In this document: positions 1-10,805 of the stretch, piece after piece | How the letters are laid out: every line of letters starts with the position of its first letter | Numbering within the stretch: the first letter of the stretch is position 1 | NCBI GenBank assembly: GCA_037447655.1 | Contig: JBBHKE010002033.1 | Span: 1 to 64,000 of the forward strand | Length of the DNA stretch: 64,000 nt | Direction of reading: 5' to 3' | DNA from: Zygnema cylindricum | Lineage: Eukaryota; Streptophyta; Zygnematophyceae; Zygnematales; Zygnemataceae | Notes under the pieces: generated by a model | Databases searched by the model: none | Told to the model about the DNA's origin: nothing | The model's input: only the letters and a program-made list of their open reading frames with translations | Position numbers and translations under genes: made by a program

Positions 1-667
1 GGTACACTATGTTTTCGAACTCATCTGGTAATTTCATGATAAGGGTGTTAACTTTCATTTTCATTGTACCTGTCCACCCGGCACTTTCCATTTCCATATA
101 CAAACAAGAAAGATCATTACAGTAATCAGACATCTTTCCTCCTTTGTAAGTGTAACTCAATAGCTTTTGCTCAGCCAACTCGAGCTCCTGAATAGTTCCA
201 ACTCTATAAATCTCCACCAAACTCTCCCACAACTCCTCGGCCTTGTAAATGTGAAGATGAGGAGTGGCCAAACCTTGAGTGAGGTGCCTCAGAATGAAGT
301 TGTTGGCAGCCATGTTTACATCCTCCCACATTGGAGTATCGTTCTTCACGGTCTTCATGGTCGCCGCTCCCGATACTGTGACAATAGGAGTGAGGGGTGT
401 CTCCTTCCCTTTCTCCTTTTCGGGCACACTGTTGTCCCCATCATCTACCTCCTCCGCTGAGGCAGCCGTTGTTGGAGAAAACCTTACTCCCCCAAATCTT
501 GGTGGAGTTCCCGAAGGTGGACGTTTCACTTGTCCACTGACGATACCCCAGTATCGTTTCTCACACAAAGCTCCCATCATCATGGCTTCCCAATAGATAA
601 ACCCAGATCCATTGAAGGTGGGCACCCTGGAGGGTGGGCCCCTAACCTGCAATTCTGTGTCCTCCAT
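1..667 (-). CDS. Ty1/copia gag, 5' part (runs off window)
   Basis: The minus-strand frame is open from an ATG at 667 to the window edge, about 222 codons. It closely matches the start of the full gag at 16496-19168, including the F-N-G-S-G-F-I-Y-W motif and the W-E-D-V-N-M-A-A region. Gag forms the virus-like particle in which reverse transcription occurs. The first seven codons lie in the LTR and the next few in the primer-binding site. The ATG that other copies carry inside the PBS is AGG here, so translation of this copy would need the LTR ATG. The zinc knuckle and pol would lie left of the window. I cannot judge whether the rest is intact. Confidence 0.85.
   Translation of the reverse strand, partial: MEDTELQVRGPPSRVPTFNGSGFIYWEAMMMGALCEKRYWGIVSGQVKRPPSGTPPRFGGVRFSPTTAASAEEVDDGDNSVPEKEKGKETPLTPIVTVSGAATMKTVKNDTPMWEDVNMAANNFILRHLTQGLATPHLHIYKAEELWESLVEIYRVGTIQELELAEQKLLSYTYKGGKMSDYCNDLSCLYMEMESAGWTGTMKMKVNTLIMKLPDEFENIVY
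635..647 (-). other. Primer-binding site, half-tRNA iMet type (one mismatch)
   Basis: This directly abuts the LTR end at 648. On the minus strand it reads GGTTAGGGGCCCA, one base away from GGTTATGGGCCCA, which is complementary to the anticodon stem-loop of plant initiator tRNA-Met. It is the degenerate copy of the site at 19136-19148. Confidence 0.7.
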
Positions 668-1650
668 TAGACTACAGAATACATGAAGCCTCTAGATAGT
701 ATTTAACTAACCCTCTTTAAGCCACGACCACTGCTGCCAAAGAAGGCAAACTGACAATCTGACTGCACCCCTATGCAGCTTGGACTCCCCTGAGTGCGTA
801 GCAAATAGAATCACTGAAAACGGCCAACCAACCGATTAATTATGAGTCGGCAAAGATGCCAAGTTTATACAAACTCTCAAAAAGAGAGAGGTTCCTATCT
901 ACCAAAATTCTCTAAGTCCTAAATCCCTCTCACAAACCCTATCTTTTGAAGTACGAACCAATCAGATCACTGTAGAGTACAGAAAAGTACTATGGCCGAT
1001 GTACTTTGTGTACAGCCCATGTACGGCAACGCCAATAGGTGGACGTGTGTCCACTTTTTACTTGTTCTTATGTTCGTCGGAATTCTTGCGACCAAATGTT
1101 ATCCCTCCGCGTGGCGCCACGTCACGCCACATCCAACAACGCCAAAAATGACCATTCCATGATCTTGGCATTGATGTACGCCGTCGGATCCCATTCGATA
1201 TTAAATGTCTGTCGTCGAAAACAAATGTCCAATTCATTTGTTTGCGTGCAAAATAATGTTCGCACTATATAATACTTAGTTCCATGTTTTTTTGTTTGTA
1301 ATTCCGTTAATCGAATTCATAGACGTAACGTTGTTTAAATAAATATCAAACCTAATGTATCCTAACGGACTTCTACGACAGACTGGTTTAGAGCTTACGG
1401 CTAAGCCGTGCTCCACCGGTCGGAGGTTCGAGTCCTGCCGGAATCAACCTTTTGTTGAGAGTGACATAAGTCACTCTTTAGCCCTGCCTTCTTAAGCGAA
1501 AACAGCGATGGCTCAGCCACCCTCTCTATCCCTCAGTGACTACGACAAGTATGGTGGGAAGGGAGAGGAGGCGGAGGCAGGCTGTCTACCTTTTTTTATT
1601 TGTACTAAATTCAAAACCAAGAAAATACCATAAAAATAATAATTTCAACA
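648..1650 (-). mobile_element. 5' LTR of a truncated copia element
   Basis: It aligns over its whole length with the LTRs at 13786-14817 and 19149-20181, with clear divergence. On the minus strand it starts TGTTGAAATT (1650) and ends ATTGCA (648), with the gag ATG 20 nt from the 3' end. An element reading leftwards off the window follows. At 1425-1435 on the plus strand there is a tRNA T-arm-like string, GGTTCGAGTCC. The other target-site duplicate lies outside the window. Confidence 0.85.
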
Positions 1651-2126
1651 TTCACCCGAGGGGCAATCGCAACGGCCGCGGTAAAGGAGCGAATCGCATT
1701 ATTGCAACCATCGCAATTATATTGGGGACGCGGCAAACAAACGCAGCGACGACATTACTGCAATGCAACGATATAGCGGCGCAACCACCGCAGCGCAGCA
1801 TGGTTTCGGTACCGTCAGAGGAGCGCAGCGCCATCGCTGCGCTGAGAAGAAAGCGCAATGGCGCAATTGTGTTTCACCACATTGGTGACAACAAATCCTC
1901 GATTTCGCCGCAGTAGCGCAATTTTATAAATGTTGGACGCTGCGATACCCTCACACGCTGCGACGCTTCTCAAAGTCCAAACGTGAAACCCTCAACCCTC
2001 TTTGATAAAGCCGCCATCAACCCTCGCGACCACTCTAGTGGAAGTAGTTTGGAAAGTGTCTCGCTCTACGCTGCTAGCTTTCAATCCCTTTTCGAACTAC
2101 CAAAATTATCCGACGCCACAAAATCC
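1651..2126. other. Sequence between LTR1 and the acidic ORF
   Basis: Relatively GC-rich with many GCAAT/GCGC-type words. No domain-bearing frame was recognised. It may be the 5' part of whatever element or gene contains the ORFs at 2127-3407. Confidence 0.4.
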
Positions 2127-3035
2127 ATGGCGTCGTCATCTTCTCCACCACCAAAAAATAGGAGACTGGTACGGGTGGAGCCACGAGATGTACCCCGCCT
2201 GGATAGATTGTTAGCGGCGGTACAGGCCATGGTAGAGGCAGACAGGAGGAGGGAGGTAGAGGAAGTTCTTGAACCAGAGGAGACAGCTAGTAGCTGGGCA
2301 GGACCAGCGGAGACCAGCGGAGGAGAGGGGTCAGAAAATTCCCAAGACCCCGAGTACAACCCACTCGAGGAAGGGGATCAGGAGGATGAGGAAGATCATG
2401 AGATTTTGGATGCGGAGGAGCCGGAACGGGAACTGACACCCCCGCCAATTGAGGAGCGTGCCTTTGATCAGGAGGTGATGAGGGACCCTAGTAAGGAGAG
2501 CACCGCAGACGAGCAGTCCTCGGAAAGCTCGGAGAAGAAGGCAGAAACACAATACCGTAGCGGAGACGAGGTATTTCTCCTCGGAAGGGAAAGAGGGGAC
2601 ACGGACAAGGAAAGTAAGAAGGAGGAAGATATTCTTGATTATCTCTTTTCACCCCCTATGGACACCCAACATACGAACCCTACCTTCAGCTTCGCCAAGC
2701 GCCTTTATTGGGATCCTTGGGAGTGGCTTGCAACGTGGCGCACAAGAAAACCTGGTGACCCTATCTATATCGCGGCTGACGTGCCATCGCACCCAGCCAG
2801 GAATTTCATGAGAAAAAAGGACATGGGGAATAACCATAAGGATTACGTACAATTAAACCCTTATGCCCTGCCATTTGTGGAAGTCGTTGAAGAGCACTAT
2901 CGGTCAAGGTGCAAGGTTCCCGGGTTACTTCGCCATTACCATCCGTGGGATGTCCGTCTGCATGACATCATCTCTCGGGTGGAGGTGACACCCGAGGTAC
3001 GGGCACTCAAGCTGGCCCGGAAGAACGCTCTTTAA
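2127..3035 (+). CDS. Acidic low-complexity protein, unrecognised
   Basis: I start it at ATG 2127 (CCATGG context), giving 302 codons; the frame is open further upstream but has no earlier ATG. Residues 1-60 are Ser/Pro/Arg-rich. About 60-180 is a strongly Glu/Asp-rich, probably disordered stretch. The last 100 or so residues are more structured, with W-D-P-W-E-W-L and Y-H-P-W-D-V-R-L motifs. No known family was recognised. A second, coiled-coil-like frame follows 57 nt downstream. Position between LTRs in retroelement-dense DNA suggests an accessory or gag-like ORF of a non-autonomous element, but a host gene fragment cannot be excluded. Confidence 0.45.
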   Translation: MASSSSPPPKNRRLVRVEPRDVPRLDRLLAAVQAMVEADRRREVEEVLEPEETASSWAGPAETSGGEGSENSQDPEYNPLEEGDQEDEEDHEILDAEEPERELTPPPIEERAFDQEVMRDPSKESTADEQSSESSEKKAETQYRSGDEVFLLGRERGDTDKESKKEEDILDYLFSPPMDTQHTNPTFSFAKRLYWDPWEWLATWRTRKPGDPIYIAADVPSHPARNFMRKKDMGNNHKDYVQLNPYALPFVEVVEEHYRSRCKVPGLLRHYHPWDVRLHDIISRVEVTPEVRALKLARKNAL

Positions 3036-3092
3036 CGGGCCTGAGCCGCCAAGAAACATGTTTCCTTTAAATTAAGGAAAATACCGCGCTAG

Positions 3093-3407
3093 GAATCGGC
3101 AGAGGGGGTGGCGGAAGGGGCACAGCAAGCCGAGGAACCTGAATCTGCCCAAGTTCCGCCACCAGAAGAATTTGTATCAGCGGCCACTCCGCCGCAACTC
3201 GAGGCACCAGCGGAGGTACCGGAGGAAAAGGAGGATCGGGTTCGGGAGCGAATCACTCGGAGACGCTTGGCAGCGGCGGACCATCATATTGCGCTGCTGG
3301 AGACTCGTTGTGAGCAGCTCCAAAATCAACTTGACACCCTGCGACAGGAATTCAAGGAGTACCGTGAGGAGACATACGGCATGCTCCAGCAATTACAGTT
3401 TCCCTGA
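3093..3407 (+). CDS. ORF with predicted coiled coil, possibly the tail of the preceding ORF
   Basis: The frame opens after a TAG at 3090-3092 and has no early ATG, so it is probably the broken 3' part or a second exon of the frame at 2127-3035. The N-terminal half is Glu/Pro/Ala-rich. From about residue 50 there is a heptad-like helix (R-L-A-A-A-D-H-H-I-A-L-L-E, then C-E-Q-L-Q-N-Q-L) typical of a short coiled coil. Function unknown. Confidence 0.35.
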   Translation, partial: ESAEGVAEGAQQAEEPESAQVPPPEEFVSAATPPQLEAPAEVPEEKEDRVRERITRRRLAAADHHIALLETRCEQLQNQLDTLRQEFKEYREETYGMLQQLQFP

Positions 3408-3933
3408 GTAAGCAATGTTCAGCGGGACACTGAATCGTTACTGGAAGGCATTGTAACAAGGTAACAAGGTTGAGTACTTAGTGGCTAGAAACTAGGCTGA
3501 TATAGTTGCGTTTGCATAGCAACGCAACTGCGATTTCAGATCAGCGCAACTTAGCAGCATAACAACTTAGTAGAATAGCGTAGAGCAGCATAGCAACACG
3601 TCATGGCAGTATAGCAACGCCACAGAATGTAGGATTAACTGTATAGTTCTAAAAAGACATCTTGGATAGATCTCGGTTGACCGCGAAGGTCCACGTGTAC
3701 ATTTGTAGAGTATTGGTTTGACTAGCAGCTAGTTAGTGTAAATAGTGGGACAGACTTAGGAAAAGACAAACTCTTTGAGGAGCCCCTTTGCAGCGAGCAC
3801 TGAATTTTGTAATCCTTGCCTGAGTAATAAAGCGCAACCTGCTCTGTCCTTGCTGTGTACTCCTGCTGTTGCTACGCGAAGATCTTGGGAGCCTTCAGAT
3901 GTGTATTGTGTTGTATTTTGGTGCTTATATTTC
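3408..3933 (+). other. AT-rich tail with polyadenylation-like signal
   Basis: No coding frame. It has repeated AGCA / GCAACG words at 3500-3620 and an AATAAA near 3826, followed by GT/T-rich DNA, as expected of a 3' end or LTR-type terminus belonging to the ORFs upstream. No matching second LTR was found. Confidence 0.3.
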
Positions 3934-4995
3934 TGTCCCTTTTACAGAGACCCATTATAGTTTCACCCTTGTGAAATAAAACTTTCTGTGTGCTCGGTTT
4001 CACCACAGAATGCAAAGTTGGAATATGATTTTTGGACACATTCACCCACTTTGACTTTCCTTTATAAATGCAGCCACCATGGCAGGCAAAAACTCTGACC
4101 GACTACACCTCTGTGTAGCCTAGACTCCCTGAGTCCGTTGCAAAAAGAATCACTGAAAATGGTAAGGTAAATTGATAGTTATGGCTGCCCAAAGTTAGCC
4201 TTTTATACAAGGTGCTCTCTTAGAGAGGCGACTATCTACCAGAAATATTCTAAGTCTTATTCCCTCTCTAAAACTGTATCTACTGACGTACGGCACCAAT
4301 CAAATTACTGTGTTGTACAGAAAAGTATAGGTGTCGGTGTACTTTTTGTACGGCCATCGTACAACATGGCCAAAATGTCGACACATGTCATATCCGGATT
4401 TGTTCCCGTAATCTCTGAAGTTGCCGCGATCTAATGTCATTGTGCCACGTGTCATCCTATGTGGTGACGATCGCAAACCGCCGAGATCCTCTTCAGCGAT
4501 CTCGGCATCCTTTTCGGCCGTCGGATCGAAACTAGATTTCAATCGTAGCCGTCATAATACTTGCGCGGTATCTGTTTCTCTATCAAAACAAAGCGTGCGG
4601 TATTTGTTTCTTCTCCGTACTTTATGTAACTAGATCTATGCATCACGAATAAAGTTTCAGTTGAAAGAATTAGTCTACGTGTAAGTCTAAATATAATTAT
4701 CGAACCCTATATCATCTAAGACTAGTCTTAGACTACATGGATAAAGCTAACGTCTAGTTTAACAGACGACAGGTACGTGGATCCAATCCTATATCCGTCA
4801 AGATTAATTTTAATAAAACCTACCACTATCTACTCATGTCTCTCTGGAGAGCTTAGGCAGCCGTGGCTCTAGCTCCTTTTCCACCGTTCAGTGACTACAA
4901 CAACTGTGGGGCCTTAGAGAAGGGAGTTAGAGGCAGGCTACCTCTGCTATTTTTTCTATCCTAATAAAGACCTAGAAAATACTCAAATATCAACA
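3934..4995 (-). mobile_element. Copia-family LTR (degenerate)
   Basis: It reads on the minus strand from TGTTGATATT (4995) and matches the reverse complement of the solo LTR at 7509-8686, including the resistance to change of the CCACGTGTCAT box and the GAGTCC block. The 3' (left) end is less certain because the usual ATGGAG...CA terminus is degenerate here. I found no convincing target-site duplication. Confidence 0.65.
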
Positions 4996-5000
4996 ATATT

Positions 5001-5028
5001 CGTTTGAGCTTTGTTAGAGAGAAGGTTG
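5001..5028 (+). pseudogene. Copia RNase H fragment, left piece of an interrupted element
   Basis: 28 bp encode R-L-S-F-V-R-E-K-V, a motif seen in the RNase H domains at 14831-15751 and 20873-21349. The coding sense resumes as E-N-K-I-I-S-L-E at 10811, on the far side of the 5029-10805 element. This marks where that element inserted. Confidence 0.7.
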
Positions 5029-6080
5029 TGTTTTCCGTAACCTATTTCAGCCATGGATCACTCTCGAAAACACCACAGACTACCCTCTAAACAGTTGTGT
5101 TTCAGACAGCACAGATTACTCCACAATAAATAAAATCACCTCAAATTCCACCAATATTATGTATACTATAAACACTGTAAACTCCCAAAGATATAGCTAA
5201 ATCCACCAAGGAATCTAGAAGATATAAGCTTTAGAGTTTCCCAAAAATAGGTGACAGCTTCTCAAACTAACCAGGTAGACTTCTCACATAATTCTATAGA
5301 GATAACAAAACAAACTGACACTAAACACACATATACTTTCTAGATAATATATAGCTACAAAAATTTTCACATCAAAACATCAATCAGAGTGATCACACCA
5401 ACTAGTCAAAGTTGCAGAAAAATAGTCTGCCATTTCTTTGATTAACTCAACTAAGATGCTCCAAATAATCTTATTCCTACAAGTTATACTGAGAGAGTTC
5501 ACTACTGACTGTACGCGGGCATTCCAGCCGTACGGTATCTACCATCTACATAAACTGTTGTGAGTATACCCGAATAATTCAAGGTATGTCAAAATGAACA
5601 AGTCTACACTAATAAACTAATAAGCAAAAAGACAAATCTTTGTTGTACAGAATATTTACACCGACACCTCCTCAAAATCCACATTCTATGCGCCAACTTG
5701 CTTAGTTACTTTAGATCATCTTATGAATCTTCGTCCACCGACTTGATTCATACCAATCGCAGTTGTGTTGTCCCGTACGGATCATATCCAGAATAACTGC
5801 AGCTGCGTTGTCTTGTGTGCATCGCAATTGCGCCGTACTGGCGGCGTATATTTCAACATTTCGTTCATTTCACATCGGATCGCTTCGCGATCCGCCGTCC
5901 ATCTCTCAATGTTTATTCACGCCACTCACCGGGTCCCTTACGTCACTTAAGTTTTATCCGTACGTTCACTCCCCGGATCCGTGAATCCATTCTAGCCTCC
6001 TCATTAGATTCCATTACGCACAAACTGTCGCAAGCGCACGAAATGTCACGTACGCACGAAACAAACTTTTCAAAATGACA
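5029..6080 (-). mobile_element. 3' LTR of gag-only element
   Basis: 1052 bp, paired with the LTR at 9765-10805. On the minus strand it starts TGTCATTTTG, just after the polypurine tract (reverse complement of 6081-6095), and ends ...GGAAAACA at 5029. An in-frame gag ATG lies 26 nt from its 3' end. The left flank GGTTG (5024-5028) matches the right flank GGATG (10806-10810) at 4 of 5 bases, a decayed TSD. Confidence 0.85.
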
Positions 6081-6857
6081 CTCCCCTGAAAATTTAGTTT
6101 CGTGCACCCGGAATGCAATATGGAGCATGTACTACTATGATGCTCTGCTGCGCCGGTTTGATGTCGCAGCCCTGTTTGAACACAATATGCACCATGTACT
6201 GCTAAGTTGCGCTAGTTTGAAATCGCAGCCCTAGCAGGTGCTCCATTCTACCTTCAACTTCCTTTCACACCCTCATCTACTGAGAACTAAAGCTTTCAAA
6301 TTCAACACTCCCCTAAAGCTTTAGACTCAGTACTCCACTGTGTCTACAAATCTTTTTACACTAATGGTGGTACATACAAACGCAGGGACATAAAAATTAT
6401 TTAGAGATCAAAGATTTTCTTTCACAACCTTCACTACTTAACATTAAAAAACTTAAAACAACACATCACCACTATATCTGTCGACGTCGCAACGACTCTT
6501 GCTCCCTCTTGCCATTCCGAACCTGCGCCTTTTTTAATTTTGCCCCCTTTCAAAATTTGTCCTGTAACATCTCCCCCTATGCCATAAACGCCAAACTGTC
6601 CTTTCACTAATGTTTTAACACCTCGTCAGTAACTCCAAATTTCCACCCGTATTCGTCACTTAGCCATGTTATCAACTTTGTTGAAAAAAGCTATCCCCTA
6701 CACACTTTCATCAAACAATCGCTGCATCTTCTCCGCTATTAAATACTTCCACGCCTTCCGCTTCCTTCAATATATGTTACTTAAGTTATTGCACCAAATT
6801 CTCTTAAAGGTTCTTGGAAAGTCGCTCACGTCCCTCCATTTTCCCGTCAACATCCTC

Positions 6858-7505
6858 TCAACGTTGCTGGTTGCGTTCTTTGGTGTGATCGATTTTGTAA
6901 CATGTTTCTTCTCCAACTCTTTTTCCGCAATCTATATCTTTTTCTTGTTTTCTTATGACTTCCTCATCAATCATAGACTTTGTAGTTTTTCCATGGTTTG
7001 CATTCCCATTACCTCTATAAAGTCTGGTTTTTCTCACTAATTTTTGGTCTTTTTCCATAGATCTGCCACTTTGTTTAAGTGTATGCATGCTCAATATATT
7101 CATTCTGATCCGGTTTTCTTTTAGCTGCTCTTTCCCCTTCCTAGTATTCTTTCTTATTTTCCATATTCCTCCAAATTTATGACCTTTCCCGCTCTCATAA
7201 ACCTCCTTCCTTAGCCTGATTTTCTTAAAAGTTTCTACCAGTTTTTGAATGAGTTCAATAATTTTTAAATGAACAGTATTTTCCACTTCTAATGGTAATT
7301 CCCCATTTTGTGTGAATTCACTATTTTCTATCGCATCATCTTCTCTTATCCTTTCTCTAAGTTTTGTTTTCAGTTCAGTGTTCTCTATATCTAAAAAATA
7401 TTCTTCAGCCAATTTTAAACTTACTTTTTTGGCTCCCCTTTCTTCAAAAATCTCTTCTTCTTGTAAGTCACTCTCACAAACCAATTTATCACGAGAAGGA
7501 GTCAC
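6858..7505 (-). pseudogene. Charged ORF in the gag-only element
   Basis: A 215-codon open frame rich in Lys, Glu and Arg, with heptad-like stretches. No known domain. It probably continued into the frame at 8687-8885 before the solo LTR inserted at 7509. When the two flanks are joined across one TSD copy the frames do not match, so one side has also shifted. It may be the C-terminal half of the element's gag. Confidence 0.4.
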
Positions 7506-7508
7506 ACA

Positions 7509-8686
7509 TGTTGAAATTTATATTTTTAATAGGTCTAGAGATTGTAAAATAAAAGCCAAAAGAGGAGACTGACAGCTTGCCTCTAACTCTTCACTCAAGT
7601 TCCCACACTTGTCGCAATCACTAAAGACTTGATGAGGAGTTAGATCCATGGCTGCCTAGACTGTCCAAAGAGGACAAGAAGGCAAATCTTGATAGAGTTA
7701 CCTAAAATATTTGACGGACCCAAGATTTGATCTAGGTACTTGCCGTCCGTCAAATTAGCCGGTGGCCTTAACCTAAAAGTCTAAGATTAATGGTATAATA
7801 TATTAGGTTTGATAAATATTTATTTTGTTACACGTAGACTAGTTTATTTAACGGGATATAGATACGTAATGCATAGATACAGTTTTTGTACGATTTTAAT
7901 ATACTATATGAAACGGATACCTCGCATTTGTTTTGAACACGAAACAAATACCATGCGTATATTTTCAACGGGTATAGTTATATCCCGTTTTGATCGGACG
8001 GCCACGATAGGCGCCGCGATCACGGAATATTTACTTTTGGCATTTTATTGTCAGCGCCACGTCATGTGACACGTGGCGCCACAACGTTGGATTGCGGCAA
8101 CTCCGGGGATTACGGGAATAAATCCGGATATGACACGTGTTGACATTTTGGCCATGTCGTACGATGGCCGTACAGAAAATACTCCGGCACATGTACTTTT
8201 CTGTACGACACAGTAATTTGATTGGTGTCGTACGTCAGTAGAGAGAGTTTTAGAGAGAGATAAGACTTAGAAAATTTAGTAGGTAGCAGCCTCTCTCCGA
8301 GAGAGCTCCTATACAAAATGTCATCTTTGACCATTTATAACTATCAATTTACTTCACCATTTTTAGTGATTCTTTTTGCTGCGGACTTACGAGAGTCCAC
8401 ACTAAACGGGGGTGTAGTCGGTCAGAGTTTTTGTCTTCCAATGTGGCTGCATTTCTTAGGGAAAGTCAAAGTGGGTGAATGTGTCCAAATCTCATATTCT
8501 AACTTTGCATTCTGTGGTAGTATTGAGCACACAGAAAGTGTTATTTCATAGGGGTGAAGTTTTATTGGGGTTCTGATTGTCAAGGGGTTAGTCATTTGGG
8601 TTTAAATCAAGTTGGAGTCGGCATCACTTAGATTAGCTTCTTTTAGATCTGCGGTTTTTGTGGGCAATGGAGCACACAGAGTTTCA
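7509..8686 (+). mobile_element. Solo LTR (copia family) with perfect TSD
   Basis: 1178 bp, starting TGTTGAAATT and ending ATGGAGCACACAGAGTTTCA. It is flanked by ACACA on both sides (7504-7508 and 8687-8691), so the ends are exact. No internal region follows, so the element was reduced by LTR-LTR recombination. It lies inside the minus-strand gag-only element and is therefore younger. It carries CACGTGG-type boxes and keeps the gag ATG 20 nt from its end. Confidence 0.9.
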
Positions 8687-8885
8687 ACACAAGCCGAGTC
8701 TTTTTCACTCTCTTTTTTTTCCTCACTATCTTTGGTGACAGTAATTTTCCAGTCTTTTCCACTTCTCTGTGCCCTTCACTTTTTTCAGCTTTTCTTATTT
8801 TAGTTACCTCTTCCTTTAGTGAGTTTATGTCACTCACCAATCTGTCATAGGAAATATTGACAGCAACCGAATCCTTTTCTGTCAC
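8687..8885 (-). pseudogene. Gag-only element ORF fragment right of the solo LTR
   Basis: An open minus-strand frame with a helical, Lys/Glu-rich sequence (D-I-N-S-L-K-E-E-V-T-K-I), cut by the solo LTR at its C-terminal side. Probably the same protein as 6858-7505. Family unknown. Confidence 0.35.
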
Positions 8886-9190
8886 CTATTTTTCCTCATT
8901 CTCAACAACATAAAAGGTCGGTAAGTAAATATATTCGTCAACACAAGGTGTATGCCTTTTGTCATTGGTCAAGTCATGTCTCTCACTCACTAAAGCACTT
9001 GATACACTTCTTGTTAAGGGTCAAACTAGGTTGTTGTTCCATCCATCTCTGAAGTTCCTTGTAACACATGCACTTTTATACGAGGACATACCCTGAAGGT
9101 ATGTCATAAATCATTACAGTACAAACAATTTTAAGGTTGATCACCGAACTCACTATTACTTTTAATTTTTGGAAACTAAGACTTAGATTT

Positions 9191-9790
9191 CTATATATTC
9201 CTCTCACTTGATAAGACCTTTCTATTAGCCTTTTCATCTATAACAACTTGTCTAGCTACAATTAAGCTCCAATCCTTTTTATCAATTAAAGTCAATCGAT
9301 CTAAAGCACTCTTATATTCTTCAGGTAGGCTTCTCATTAACAAGAGAGCTTGTTGAGCATCTGTAAAGTTTCCTCCTGTCAAATATTTTTTTACAAATAA
9401 TACTTGTAAGTCAATACATTGATTCTCCATACTGTCTCTTATATACTTGTATTCAACTATTTTGGTAACACTTCTAAGCTAATGATGTAAAGACGTCTTT
9501 GCAAACGTACATTCTAAGCACTTCCATAATTCCGCTGCACTTTTAAAACTTAGGTATGCCATTACCAATTCCTATGTCAAAGAGTTCTTGATAACCCTTA
9601 GACACTCATGGTTCTTCTTTTTCCATCCATTTGATGTTTCGGCCAAAGTACCTTCCACCACATTTATTAGCTCCATCATCTCGAAGTAGCTCTCCAACAT
9701 ACACCTCCAATAATGATATTTAGATCCATCAAATATGGGCAGCCATTGGTGTGGGCCCATAACCTGTTGTCCATAGCCTATTTCAGCCAT
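9191..9790 (-). pseudogene. Copia gag (UBN2-like) of the non-autonomous element
   Basis: It starts at ATG 9790 inside the LTR and reads through the PBS as V-M-G-P. It then has W-L-P-I-F-D-G-S-K-Y-H-Y-W, the classic copia gag entry motif, up to a stop near 9572. The frame resumes at 9430-9191 with A-L-L-L-M-R-S-L-P-E-E-Y, the conserved gag helix. The stop or frameshift between 9572 and 9431 makes this copy defective. It belongs to a different subfamily from the gag at 16496-19168. Confidence 0.8.
9752..9764 (-). other. Primer-binding site, half-tRNA iMet type
   Basis: The minus strand reads GGTTATGGGCCCA directly after the LTR. It is complementary to the anticodon arm (CAU loop) of initiator tRNA-Met rather than to the tRNA 3' end. 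The pairing extends by one more base to the left. Confidence 0.85.
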
Positions 9791-10805
9791 GGATCACTCT
9801 TAGAAGCACCACAGACTACCCCCTAAACAGTTGTGTTTCAAACAGCATAGATTACTCCACAATAAACAAAATCACCCCAACTCCACCAAGATGCACTATA
9901 CTATAAAAACTGTAAACTCCCAAAGGTACAGCTAAATCCACTAAGGAATCTGGAAGATATAAGCTTCAGAGTTTCCCAAAAACAGTTGACAACTTCTCAA
10001 ACTAACCAGGTAGACTTCTCACATAATTTTATGGGGATAATTGAACAAACTGAAACTACACACACCTATAGTTTCTAGATCATATAATAGCTTCACAAAG
10101 TTTCACATCAAAACATCAATCAGAGTGATCACACCAACAAGTCAAACTTGCAGAAAAACAGTATGCCATTTCTTTGATTGATGCCCCAAATAATCTAAGT
10201 CCTACAAGTTATACTCAGAGAGTTCACTACTGATTCTACGGAGGCATACCAGCAGTACGCTTTCTACCATTTACATAAACTATTGTGAGTATACAAGAAT
10301 AATTCGAGGTATGTCAAAATGAACAAGTCTACAGTAATAAACTACTAAGCAAAAAGACAAATCTTTGTTGTACAGAATATTTACACCGACACCTCCGCAA
10401 AATCCGCATACTAGGAGTCAACTTGCTTGGTTACTTTAGATCATCTTATTAATCTTCGTCTCCCGACTTGATTCATACCAATTGCAGTTGCTTTGTCCCG
10501 TACGGATCATATCCAAAATAACCGCAGCAGAGTTGTCTTGTCTGCGTCGCAACTACGCCGTACTGGCGAAATATATCTCAACATTTCGCTCATTTCACAT
10601 CGGATCGTTGCGCGATCCGCTGTCCATTTCTCAATGTTTATTCATGCCACTCACCGAGTCCCTTACGTCACTTTAGTTTTATCTATATGTTTGCTCCCCC
10701 AATCCATGAATCCATTCGAACCCCCTCATTAAATTCCATTACGCGCAAAATATCGCAAGCGGATGAAATGTCGCGTACGCACGAAACAAACTTTTCAAAA
10801 CAACA
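9765..10805 (-). mobile_element. 5' LTR of gag-only element
   Basis: 1041 bp, homologous along its length to 5029-6080. On the minus strand it starts TGTTGTTTTG (10805) and ends GGACAACA (9765). The gag ATG is 26 nt before the end, in frame with the PBS ATG. Confidence 0.85.

Larger units (their letters stand above)
6081..9764 (-). mobile_element. Internal region of a non-autonomous (gag-only) copia element
   Basis: Between the two LTRs there is a polypurine tract at the left, a PBS at the right and a gag-like frame (9191-9790). I could recognise no protease, integrase or reverse transcriptase. Without the nested solo LTR (7509-8686 plus one TSD) the internal part is about 2.5 kb, too short for a full pol. 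Such elements (TR-GAG/LARD type) depend on enzymes from autonomous relatives. An imperfect tandem repeat of about 65 bp lies at 6110-6235. Confidence 0.65.

Noticed and set aside
1384-1447. Functional tRNA gene
   Set aside because: Only a T-arm-like string is present; the acceptor stem does not pair and the anticodon loop is too short. It lies inside an LTR.
3927-5000. ATATT on both sides of the LTR at 3934-4995 as a TSD
   Set aside because: The left copy sits two bases away from the LTR end. The right copy is already explained as the Asp-Ile-Arg codons of RNase H, so the match is probably chance.
6301-6325. Second LTR start / polypurine tract at TTCAACACTCCCCTAAAGC
   Set aside because: It resembles the LTR/PPT junction, but the LTR homology with 9765-10805 clearly ends at 6080. 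No LTR sequence continues here.
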